From Pyrrhosoma nymphula (taxonomy: Eukaryota > Arthropoda > Insecta > Odonata > Coenagrionidae): a DNA stretch of 64,000 nt. Position numbers and translations under genes: made by a program. The stretch lies in NCBI GenBank assembly GCA_963573305.1, contig OY754327.1, positions 178,382,386-178,446,385 on the forward strand. Direction: 5' to 3'. Positions 9,758 to 21,600 of the stretch are shown piece after piece. A model generated the notes under the pieces. The model saw only the letters and a list, made by a program, of their open reading frames with translations, had not been told where the DNA came from and made no database searches. How positions within the stretch are numbered: the first letter of the stretch is position 1; every line of letters starts with the position of its first letter.

Positions 9758-12700
9758 TACTCCGCACTTGAAAGTGAGCTTTGCACCCTAAATTAAACCA
9801 CTGGAGATAGCTTATGAAAAAGCGTGGGAGGAAGGAAGAAGTGCGATCAGATACACCTAAAAATAGGCATTAGCACACGAAGGAAAATGAACATCATCGA
9901 AAGTTTATACGGAAGGAGTTTAATAACCACTCGAGACTTTTCGACCTAGTTGACTCATTGGAGAATTACTGACTAAGGTAATAGTCAAAAGGTTGCTCAG
10001 GTACAAACAGATAATCTCTCACTTTAAACAAACACATGATCTTCACACCTTAAATTGTAAACGACTGGAGTCAGGTATACAGGTGATTAACCCACAAAAA
10101 AAGAAGAAAGCCACTGCAGTGAAGCTGGAAGTTCAACTTTCGGTTTTCCGAGATTAAAAAAAAGAAAAAGGATGAACAAACTAAACGTCTACTGTTATTT
10201 TCTCGGTAAAGGAAACCTATTTCTGGAGACTAGGCGAGACGGAATTGATAAAACACCTTTGCAACCAAACAATGAAATTTCCGGAAGCACAATTAAAAGT
10301 AAAATCAATGATTCGCCATATCCGGAGTCCCCATTTACCAGGACAGCAGACAACTTGCAGAGTTTTTTTTCTTTTGGCATTGTATGAGAGCCATCAGCGT
10401 AGGAAGGACATCGATGTAGCCACCTCAACTACGATAACGGGATCAGAAATTTATTTCCCGAAAAGTTATCCTATCACCTTGTATGAGTTCGTTTATTTAT
10501 TGAACAATCGTGCATACACTAAATCAGTCGTCAGTATAATGAATTATGTACAAGATTTAACACACACGCTTTCCGGATCCAAATTAATATGTTATCTGAA
10601 TAGCGATCGGATGGCAAGACAGTATGGCATACGTCCCGTGGAAAACGGGGAAAACAGACGGAAGAGTGGGGAGGGAGGTCATGAGAAGTGCTCAGTAAGT
10701 GGAGACATTTAGGGGGATTTTATTATAATTGAGTATGATGCCCTTATTTATAATTATTGAGTGAACTGTATTACGATGCTCGTGAAGGGTGTGGAAAGGA
10801 GGAAGGGGGAGCAGGAGGCTGTGGCACGGGGGTGGGAGGGCGCGAGTTCTTTCCTAACTGCGTGGGGCACGCGGAAGTGAGGAATCCCGCCCCGCGCCGC
10901 CCCCTTAACTGCCCTCGCCATATCTCACGCCTGGAAATCACCTACATTCTTGCTTAACGAAGAAGCTTGGTCCATCGCACCTCAAACAATTGAAACGTAA
11001 ATATAGCCTCCATTGATTCCCAAGTAAATCAGCCTGATTAAGATAACTAATCACGGTAAATCACAAAAGGTTTCTAACTCTTTTACTTCCCCACAGTTCT
11101 TTCTCAGAACCCTCATTGTTTTCCCTTGGCATTTGACTTTAGGTCATCCTCAAGAGGGACTTTCCCTAGCATTTCTCTCATAACCCCCAATTAGGTAACG
11201 GCGTGTCATCCTGTTCTTTCGCATACGTTGGTTCATGGAGTCCTTACTTCGCTCGCACTTTGTATATCTCCTTATCTTCGCTCGTACAGTTGATCTTCAG
11301 CATTCTAACGCGGCCTATTTACGACGAGAAGGCCGCTTCTCCTCCTAAGAATGGTCAACATTTTGAAGAGTTGCCGCGCAGATACCCACAGAAATATTGT
11401 AAAACATCGCTCTCATTGGGCATCCGTCACGTGGTGAAAGGAACAGATAAACTAGATGAAGAGCTGAAACATACGTTTTCGGGGTGTAAAAGTAAGACGG
11501 CAGAACTGGCTACCTTTCGCGGTCAACCTTTTCCTTTGTCTGTAAAATTACAGGACCCTCCCAGCTGCCATATGTAATTGACTTGAATTGAAAAAATTTC
11601 TATGCAAGACTTACCCAATGTTTGTCAATGACACGTATTTAGAGTATATTCGTGCGCAGAATGCTTCAGGAATAATTCTAAACTAATAAGCTGAGGATCA
11701 CAACGGCAGAGGAAAAATTTGTGCAAAACTGAGTATTTCAATCAACTAAATATTTAGTTTCATTCCATGGATTACAGAGGGATTAATAGATATAGAATCA
11801 TTAGCTTACTGGGCACATTGGGCATCTGTTCAACCCTAGCGGGCATTCAGTCTTGGCCCGCGACTTTATGCTTGAAGATAAAAAGTCCAAGGTGACATTT
11901 CATTTGAAATCTTTTGGAAGAGGTGACAGTGAAAGAAGTCAATAGAGATGCAGTATGTAGTAACTACATCAACTAAATCAGGACAACTAACAATTTAATG
12001 TCTGCGATACCGAAACTCAGTTTTCGACGAGCATAATTTTTATTATTTTAAAGTTTTAATGAACATGCTTTTCAAACAAAATAAAATAAAAATAGCACAT
12101 TTTTAGCTGTCAACTCCTTGACATAAGTGACATCAGTAAAAGAATCGCGCATTATTTCCAACAGAAGGCACGTGACACGCAGATTGGCATATGGACTGAT
12201 GGCACAGGCACAGGAAATACGTACAACCTAGACAGGGATGATCAATCACCATCGCATTGCGTAATAATCCCTTCGTCAGTAATGGGAGTCCCCACGTGCC
12301 TCAGAAAGCTCGAGTGATTTGTATCTCTCTAGGATGAGCGTTCTACATCTTCGGTGCATTTCTCATCCCGAGCACCCTAATGCAAAAGCGCTGGAAAGTT
12401 CTCGATTCCTACAATCACTCTCCTCGCGGACTGCAGCCATTTCCATGCAATGAGCGCGTGACTACAAATTGCGACTTCCATCTGAGACGACAGGCGCGCG
12501 ACCCCTTTGAGAACGAACGCACGAAACGAGGCGACGAGCCACAGAAAAATGAACATCCTTCGCCGAGCAGAGGGACAGCAGAGAGTGAGGACGGAGGTAT
12601 GAACCCATGACTCATTGGTGCCAAGGATGTGCAAGTAGCAGCTGAGACTAGGGATCACGATGACGTCCTACTTATACCGGTTAATTTTATTTTTGAGTTT

Positions 12701-15700
12701 TAAAATAAAGGTTTGAGTGAATACAAAATCTTCGATTTCATTTACCTAAATATTTAATGGCTCCCCTTTTAAGGATAAAAGCATGCCGACCAGCACCTAT
12801 TTGATTTTACGCAAGGTCTCCTCAAGCAGAGACGGTAACCAGGCCGATCAATCTTATCCATCAATTTCAGTCCAAGTAAATTTAGTTGTGAAGATATACT
12901 GGCAGGGTATAGTAAAAATGATAGCAATTGGAGACTAAGAATTTGTGCTAGTCCCTCAGACTTCCGAGCTCTCGCGAATAAAGCCGCTGCGAATGGAGAA
13001 GGAATGTACATGGAATGACTACTGTCCTAGATTCAGCGCCAAGCTTGCCCTGCTTTACTTGCCTGTCTATCGGGCAATATTACTGATGCCGCACATAAGA
13101 ATAAAATTCGTAACTTTCAGATACTATTAATTCTTTTTCCGGTAAATTAGACCACGCTACTTCTACATTAGTTAACACTCCACCGCTGCGCCTAATTAAG
13201 ACTAATGATGCGAGTAAAATATTTTCATAAAATGTTATTATAAAAATGATACACTGGCTTCAAGGTATGCGAAAAACTACGTAAATTATCAGCACTAACG
13301 AAATCATGTAAATCAAATGTTAAAATGGACTTTCGAGCTGACATTCGGAGTTCAGGACGAATACTTTAAAGCCATTACGATAATTCCTAAAACATTAAAT
13401 ACATTATGGCTCTACGTGATACCATCCCAAATATAAATGTTTGTCCCAAAAATTCTGATACTAAATCAGCGACCGGGTTCTGGGTCATTTTTGGGCGTAA
13501 AGAATGAGCCATTTCTTATCAGGCAAGGCTGCAAGTCCAGGAAATATTTATTTGAGTATGATGTGGGGTTAAACAATGGGGTAAATTACTCCAACCATGG
13601 ACACTGGGAGATAAATGGTCGAACACGCTGCTATCAGGCAGTTCCCCTGACTAAACCAAAGGAGGTGACGGAGAGGTCGAAATGACGCGCAATGGATTGA
13701 CTACATGCCTAGATTTCCTGCCCAGGCCACACTTCTCGGCAGGTCGAAGCGATGAGTCGATTAAAAGTTAGCCTAGATTCCTGTCCTGGCAAGTCAAGAT
13801 TAAGTCCTCGCAAAAAAATAACTTCCGTGAAGGTGAAGAAAACCCAATTTTTTTTGCACGAATTAATTTCTTTCATGAAGGGTCGGGTCATCTAGGCCAT
13901 GGAGCCGCTGACCCGGTGGAACACACGAGCAACCTTACTTTAAATGATACGCCGGGAAAACATATTATTATGTCCTTAATCTGACACAGTCTGAGTGATA
14001 TCTTCAAAGAGTTAGACTCAAGGGAGTGAAGCCGGCTGATAAGTGACTTTTTATAAGGTGGAAGTTAGCCGTTCACGTAACTTGATTTGCTGGCAAACAA
14101 GCACTACTTGTGGGGGAACAGGTTTCCCCGATCAAGACAAGTTTTATTTTAATTTCTCTAAATAGCCCCAAATGAATTCCGGTCAGGGTCATGGCCCAGT
14201 GACGACGAGGAAACCAGTTATGAATTACACAGGATTTAAATCGATTTGCACTCCGAGAAAGCATTAATTAATCGCCACTGAAGAGTAGAAAACACGAAGA
14301 GGCTGATGGAGCAAATTAGAATATCACTGGAATCTGCGAAATAATAAAAAACGAGGAGCAACACGTAATTATACTACGAAACTATTACGGCAAACTAATT
14401 AGGACTATGAAGATACTGAAATTTTCTCTGAAGCTTGTCCAACATAACCCAACACGAATATTTCATGAAAACTAAAATCATATAAATACATTATTTAAAC
14501 TACTTTACTCCTCGCTCACTCGACATTTAAAAACACTAAAAATGGGGAAAGGCTAGTAGTGAAAAACTGCTACGGATGTCACACATTTTCAACTCGAAAA
14601 TTATGAGGGCAAAAGTATGCCATGAGAATTAATTTTTAAAGGCACAGTGAACATTTAAATTAACTGACGGTCATCAACGATTTCTATTTTGAATTGAGTG
14701 AAAACCATAAAGAAAAAATACCATAAAATATGAAACTGCACCTAAACGTTTACGTAAGGCTAGTTTTTGAGGACCTGATATCTTCTCCTCGGGAGGTTTG
14801 GTTGGAACATCGCCACAAGAATATCTGAAAGCCGGGGAACATCACTAACGATTTGGAGGAGACACCTTGCTAGCAGACACTTTTCACATAGAACGAGGGG
14901 GTCAGAGAGGGAAATTAAGAGTGGAGTAGCTGCCGTGGAAACGATCAAATATGGTTGGGGGCTTAAGAAACCCCTCCCCGTGCCAGGGCCCCGGGCTAGT
15001 TTCCCCCAAGTCCCCAATTTCGAGGGGCATTCCAGTTCATTCTTAGCCCTCCAGAGGCGAATATCCCCAACGCAAAACATACCAACCTTTTGAAACGAGC
15101 GAAGCCATACCCTGCGGCACTTTTCAATCTGGTTAGGTTGAAGTCTACGTCAGTTCCTCACTTAAATCATCATCACGAGGATCCACAAAACGTATATTAA
15201 GTATTTAGAGGGCCTTTGAATAATCGGCGCTATTTTTTCAATACTGCGAAAAGGAATACAGTGCAGAATTGGGAACGATTCAAGCCTTCCACTCGTCCAC
15301 TACTTGTTCTGGATTCCCTATGCTCCACTTAACCCACATGAACCTCGATGCACCATTACAAGTTTATGCGCGCGCGGGATAAAGAAGACGAGCATCCGGA
15401 CACTCGGAACCGGGCGAATGGAGGCTAATGCATTACGAGAAGAGGGAAGAATATCAAACTGTCACTGCAAATAACCTACTATTTCGCTCGTATCTTTTAC
15501 AGTACCGTGGAATTTAAGTAAACATATTCGGGACGCGTGAGAAATAAGTACAAAATAATGAATAACAAAGGCTCTTATGGAGTAATTTCCCCGAGCTTTT
15601 CTCAATTCTAAGAGTTTTACATTCCGGAAGTCTTCTCTTCAATGACGACAGCTGAAACTTTTAGATACACTCCTTCCATACCTCTCATAGTTAGTGAGTG

Positions 15701-15930
15701 CTACAATGCCACTCTTGCGTCTAGCAATGACTAATGCAATGTGTTCTAATGTTACCTATATCTCATTAGGTATCCGGAATTCATAAATGGAGGAAAATTT
15801 CAGGAGGCCTTAAATTAGGTAGGTGACGAAACATAGCAGTTCCTCAAAAATCAATGTTCTCGAACCGGAAGTTGAACTTAGGTTTGCAGAATAACCATCT
15901 CAGTCAAATTTCCGCGGTCCGACTCTCGGT
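9758..15930. other. Non-coding stretch with unsupported open frames
   Basis: No gene recognised. A 155-codon plus-strand frame at 10245-10712 and a 124-codon frame at 11203-11577 have no recognisable domain and are within chance expectation for this length. A short GC-rich island lies at about 10785-10915. No tRNA, splice-supported exon or transposon end was found. Confidence 0.5.
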
Positions 15931-17006
15931 CCTGGGGGCTTATTCTCTATCTCGAAGCTACCGATGCGGTTGCTTCGAATTAGCTACCAGAATTGGCTAC
16001 CAACCATATTCTCTAACTCGCGGGAGCTTTCTCAAGAACGTAAAAGGAAGTGGAGAGAAGTTTGATGAAAGGCGGGTATGAGAATGTTTTTAAACCAAAT
16101 CTGCATAAACTTCATTACTGGTGACGTCATTCTTAGAACCAATGGGAAAGCTCGTCTCAATGTTTTTCCGTGGATAAAACTGGTGAAACATGTATTAAGG
16201 CCGTTTTAGACGGTGTAGATGCTCTTGTATCGTCTTTAGCGAAAAATGCCACGCATTAAAAATCATACGAGCAAAATCCTAAAAATGTTCTATTTTTGCT
16301 TACATAATCTCGTGAACAATCTCGTGAATAGGATCGCACAACGTCCATCTTGGCTGTTTTGATCACTTGAAATAAGATTGTTCGTAAATATATTCGGAAA
16401 TTAGGGTTCATGTCGATGATATGTATTCAATATGATTCGTGCTATTTGCTTTCGTCGATTACTCGTTGCTTCAAATCATTTAAATAATATACGAAGATGA
16501 AACTTTTAAAAGAAATGCGAAGGTGATACTAGCTACCACGGCCCGAAAAGTATCCCATTATGGGCTGGAATCACGTAACTCACCCAAGGTAAATATGGCT
16601 TTCCGTCACTCCAGTTAATATATTTTTTGTGAAAAATCCCGCTAATGGCGAAAATGACAAAGTAACCCAGTGAAAGTGCAAAGAATGCGCATTTAATAAA
16701 TGTAAGAATCATACCCGTGAGTTGGATAATTATAGATAGATAAGCGTTAGAAAATGACCATTATTTAAGCAGGGTATACGGAGGCCGCGCTTCGTAAGGC
16801 TACCATGGGAGCTTATTGGGGCTACGGAAGTAGCTTCGTGACATTTACAGAATATGGGTGGGAGCCTAATATGCTACCGGTAGCTTCTGCTTGCTCTTTC
16901 TCCGGTAGCTTCCATGATAGAGAATACCGATGGGAGCAAGTAGCTTATTGAAGCATCTTTTCGCCAGAAAGCTCCGATGCTTCGAGTTAGAGAATAAGTC
17001 CCCTGG
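15931..17006. mobile_element. Non-autonomous element with 28-bp inverted ends and GGTAGCT-type subterminal motifs
   Basis: The left end CCTGGGGGCTTATTCTC... (15931-15958) matches the reverse complement of the right end (16979-17006) at 25 of 28 positions. The common core is CTTATTCTCTA, then CTCGAAGC. Inside both ends are many GAAGCTACC, GGTAGCT and TAGCTTC copies in both orientations (15955-16020 and 16785-16975). The middle is AT-rich with no transposase. I found no convincing target-site duplication, so the exact ends may be off by a few bases. Superfamily not assigned. Confidence 0.75.
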
Positions 17007-17323
17007 TTACTTTTTAATAATGACGGTCTCTGGCGAGCTCAAGTATTACCTGCAACCAGTGGATCCATCGCCACTATAGAATTTGACGCCCAAAACAGCG
17101 TGAACGGTTTTCAGAGGAACAAGTGCGACAAATTGCAGCGTAATGGTATGGATTAGGGAGAGGGGAACAACGAGCAAGATTACTTGTACTAAAAGGGGTG
17201 GCTGAGAACTTCCGAAGGTGCACGAGGTATTCTGGAGAAGAGGACAAGTGGAGAAGTTCGGCTAGGACCTCACACCTGAGGTCTTCAGCATTTCATCCTG
17301 AAATAAGGATCGAGTACGACTAA

Positions 17324-18055
17324 TGCCTGTTGCTCACGGTAAAATTTTCCATAAAACAGTTTTATAAAAATTTTTATTGAAAGTTTTATGAATCGTACGT
17401 AAAACGTACTAGCTTGCTCACGGTAAAACTCAAGAACCTATAAGAGGAAAATCGAAGCAGTACTAATATGAACCGCTATGCCGTAAATGGCGCTAGCATC
17501 GGGTATACCTTGAGGTTAAACCTTTCTCCATTCTCTAACACTCGTTGCGGGGCGAGTTTCAGTGGAAGGAGGGAAGAAACTGTGTAGGAGAGGTGTGTAT
17601 ATGCTAGAGAAGCAACTGCTCGATCGCTGCGCCACGTACAGTGGATAAGAGGAAACGGCATTATTTCACAAGATGGTGGAGAGGAAAAATCGCACTTCTC
17701 AGGTTTGAAAGTTTCCGATTTCTAAAGTAGTTGATGCATTGTTGTGTTGAAAGTGTTAAACAAATTTGCAAAGTTTGCATAATAAGTGAGGTGAATTTGG
17801 TTTCGATATCTCTGTTTAAAGTGGGTGAAAATCGCGAAAAAATGTGCGAGACGAAAGCTCACCTTCGCGATGAGCGGAACATCTCATTGGTTGTTGCATA
17901 AAACGGTTTTATGGAAATAGAACCTGTCCTAATCCGTAAAACGTTTTATAAAACTCGGTTTTATAAAACGGTTTTATCGTTAGCAAGCTCATTTTTATAA
18001 AATTAGTCGGTTTTATAAAACGTTTTACCGAAAATTTTACCGTGAGCAACAGGCA
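17324..18055. mobile_element. Non-autonomous element with 26-bp perfect inverted ends and TAA duplication
   Basis: The ends start TGCCTGTTGCTCACGGTAAA; 26 bases are perfectly inverted between 17324 and 18055. TAA flanks both sides (17321-17323 and 18056-18058), the duplication pattern of PIF/Harbinger elements. A second, inner inverted pair lies around 17411-17430 (AGCTTGCTCACGGTAAAA) and 17973-17995 (its diverged mirror). The spaces between are filled with TTTTATAAAACG-type palindromes. The central 450 bases are unrelated to the ends and encode no transposase. Assignment to Harbinger rests only on the 3-bp duplication. Confidence 0.85.
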
Positions 18056-18058
18056 TAA

Positions 18059-21000
18059 GAACCCTACGCAAGCCGTGAAATCAGACCCTAAAAGCAGGGA
18101 ACCCAACCCACGGCAACACGACGCACGTCATATCACCCAAGGTAATGGGTAGATGCGTAAAACGCAAAAGAATCAAAAGCTTTCGAAATGTGCCCGGATG
18201 CGATCCACCCTCGTCCCTACTCCCTCGTCCGTCCGACCTTGTAGGTTGAGGACTCCTACAGGGAGACTTCACTGCAGGAGCAACTTCAACATGTTCATCA
18301 CTATCGGGGAATTCACCACGCTCACGCCTTCACACAGCAAGCGCAACCTCGTGCAGCGCTGCTTTCGGCTCCCCGCTCAAACAATCGAATTCTGTGCGCG
18401 CGTTGCAGTCGAGAGTTGGAGGGGTCGCCACCTGCACAACCCTCTCTCTCCGACTCTCAAACCACGAGCACTTTACTTTCATTTCAACAGCGCATACGCG
18501 CGCGCCCGCCGCTCGCTTCTCAAGAAAAAAAGAGCAACGAAAATAAGCGACGCATTGCAGCGGTGCATCGCCCCTTGCTTATTGAGACCGACTCATTTCG
18601 GAGACAGAAAAAAAGGAAATATAAAGGCTATACGAAAGGGAAGTCTCTCAAACGCTCCATTGCCGACCCCATCCTCCCAACCCCTCCTTTCTCTCTTCTC
18701 CCATCGTCCTTGCTCTCCTTGCACCCTGCACGAAAAGAAAACCACGCCACATCGAATGAAGATGGAAGAGATAAAAACAAAGTCGGTCGCGAGGAGTACG
18801 ACGAATTCTGAAACGAGTCAGAAAACACAGTTGGTTGAAAGTTGAGAAAATAATTCAATTCCCGCAAACTTCAATACCAATATTTTGGCGGCTAATTATT
18901 AATCTGCAGTCGAAGATTAATTTCTTCAAAAAATAAACGGCGAACACAAAAAGAAAGCTCGAAAAATTCAATACTCGTGGAATCACTCCTGTTTTATCTA
19001 CTAAGCAGGAATTTAATTTTACGTACCACTGAACATAATTGTTTCATCTTCATATCTTTGGACTCAAGACTCAACCAATGAATTGGTATCATAATGCATT
19101 TAATGAGACAGAATCTGAAAATTTTGTTTATTTTCCTGTGGAAATTCTATTCATGACGCAAGTGAATCTGATAAATAAAAACAATGAAATTTATCGTTAT
19201 TTGACATAATTCTTACATTTTTTTAATGTGACGGAAATGAGCGAGCTCCAATTACTCGATCGAAACTACCCTTCCACAGCCCTGCTTCGCTGAGAGACAC
19301 ACTCGACTATCATTTCCCTTGACATGGAAGACGACAGTACCTACTGTCTACCAATTTTATGCATTAGCAGATACATATTTCGTAATTATAAATTTCCATA
19401 TACGTCCTTATGTCCACGTCCAGCGTGGTGGAGGCTTGTGTCTTTCGGATCCATTCAATTATGAATTCCAATAGGTATCCACGGACTGAATGAAAAGCAC
19501 AGGGACTAGAGCGATGTATTCCTTTTACTTTTAATCCCCAAAGGGATATTTTAAGATTTGATATAGGCTAGAAACACGTCAAAAATATTTGAACGTAATG
19601 ACTAAGGTCAAGTAACAACGAAATTCGTCAATTAGACTAATATTTTTAACACTTTCACATTTGCAAAGAGTTTACATTGTTCACTATCAAGTTCTACTAG
19701 AATGAGATCGACTTGATAAGGAAAATTACAGTATTTACCCTTCAGGCTACTTCATATTTTCAGGGTTAAGACACTAATCTCATTTAAATAATGGCATGTT
19801 CACAACGGCACAATCGGAAGAAGATGACCATCTCAAGTCCACCATTTTCATGCATCAGCGGCGCAGGATTCAATCAAACAGTCTTTGAGTGTTAGCTGGG
19901 TACGGCAATAAGAATGGGGAGAATGGATTATCCGAGAGTCGACTGACGTAAAGAATGGTATGGAGGGAAAAGGGATAGGGGAAATTAAAAATTCCGATTG
20001 AAATATGAGGGGGAAGGAAATGCCCCGGTATAATACATAAAAGCACGCAATCCACACCTTTGCATAAAAACCTGTTTCATTCCCCCATAATATCATGGAT
20101 GTAAAACGAACAAGCAGTTTTGACATATGGAAAGTTTATCGCGGGCATTTGTCACATTTAGGGTGAAATCGATGCGCTTAACTGCCACACGCATTCTCCA
20201 TTTAACGGAATATGATTCTCAATTAGATTTTCAGCCATCTTTTTTTCTTACCATATCTTGTACGGTGTAATCTAACCCACATTTCAAACAGGGTTTTCCA
20301 TAAGGGTTCGCCACAGTTGGGGGGGGCAATAGTATGCGTGCAGAGGGCAGCATGAAGGATACAGTCGGAAAAGGGAGAACAGGAGCTTGGGTAGTAGTTA
20401 AATGGACTTCGACTAGCGACTTCATTTTTTAATAGGTTTTCATGAGTCATGCCTGTTTTTGAAACAGGTTGTTATATGATCAAGACATTCAGGATTCAAA
20501 GAACTGCTGAACTGGCCGCGCAATAACCGTTCACATTTTGTGACATTCACGATAATGAAAGTATACAAGGATCAAAGAAATGTTTGCAATTGTTTCTTCT
20601 CGGATAACTGTCTGATATATAGAAATAAATTGGATGACAAAGAGTTTTCGAGCACAAGAGGGAGAAAATAGTTCTCTGGGGTACAGTAATAACTGAGACA
20701 GCAGAATGTATGTACTACATCACTTTTTTGTCATCCCTTGGCATTAATGTTGAAAACAATGCCAGAGAGAGGATGCAGGCTCCACTTTGATGGAGGCTGG
20801 AACAAGAGAAGTACTATTTACCAAGTTTATGACAGTAATTCCCCAAATTGCTGCTGTATCTTAGTATCAGTGACAACTGACTGGAAGCAATGAAACTATC
20901 CAAACATCCTTCATCTCGATTCTCATGCATGTGTCACGAAACATTCTCTCCAGGCAACCACGACGAAAATGTAACCGCGAGAAACTTTTTTTCATCTACG

Positions 21001-21110
21001 ACGAAACACATGCGCGTTACTCGGCTCCAACATAAAAAATAAACTCCGCACTAAATGAAAAAGTGCCACGAAGAGTGGATTCACTTGATTGGATAATTGT
21101 GAAACGGACT
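18059..21110. other. Non-coding stretch including a CpG-rich segment
   Basis: A GC- and CpG-rich segment at about 18170-18760 keeps a 230-codon plus-strand frame open (18153-18845). Its translation is Arg/Lys/Ser/Pro-rich without any domain I recognise, and other frames are open too, so I do not call it a gene. The rest is AT-rich with no feature seen. Confidence 0.45.
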
Positions 21111-21111
21111 C

Positions 21112-21600
21112 TCAAGGGGTGAGGGTACGCAAAAAAGAAGCAGGGGGCCGCTGAGCAGGGAGGGGTTCAGAGCAGAGGGCGCATTGGGGGAACGTGGCTT
21201 TTCCGAGCGCTGGGAGGATGTTGCTGCAAGAGGGTGGTGGGGGTGGGGGTGGGGCGGGACGGGAGATGTGCACTTGAGGAGATGGAGGAGGGCGGGCGGG
21301 AAGCGGTGGGCTCGAGAGGCGGACCCAACCCTTGCCCCCGGGGGCGGAGAGGCACCAGAGGAGGGAGATGGGAAGGATGAGAGACATGGGGGAGAGAAGT
21401 TTAGAAAGAGGGTTTTCGGCTTGGGAGGAGCGAGAGCGATGCAAGGGAGGGGGATGCAAGGAGAGAGAAAGGGATGTGTACAGAGAGGGAGGCGGCGGCA
21501 ACTGCAGAGTGGGGCGGGGAGTGCGAGAAGGGGGGGGCGGAAGAGGGATGAACCATGAAGATGACTCATGTGGCGGCGGAGGGGGGGGGATGACCAAGTT
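21112..21600. repeat. Purine-rich (GA/GGG) low-complexity island
   Basis: Nearly 500 bases of G- and A-rich plus strand, with repeated GGGGGG, GGAGG and GAGAGA tracts. It keeps frames open on both strands, giving Pro/Ser-rich minus-strand and Gly/Arg-rich plus-strand translations of up to 164 codons. These translations reflect base composition, not a protein family. Confidence 0.7.

Noticed and set aside
10245..10712. 155-codon plus-strand frame
   Set aside because: No recognisable domain; length within chance expectation; no flanking splice or start context of note.
18153..18845. 230-codon plus-strand open frame, the longest in the window
   Set aside because: CpG-rich sequence, Arg/Lys/Ser/Pro-rich translation with no recognisable motif, no splice or promoter support.
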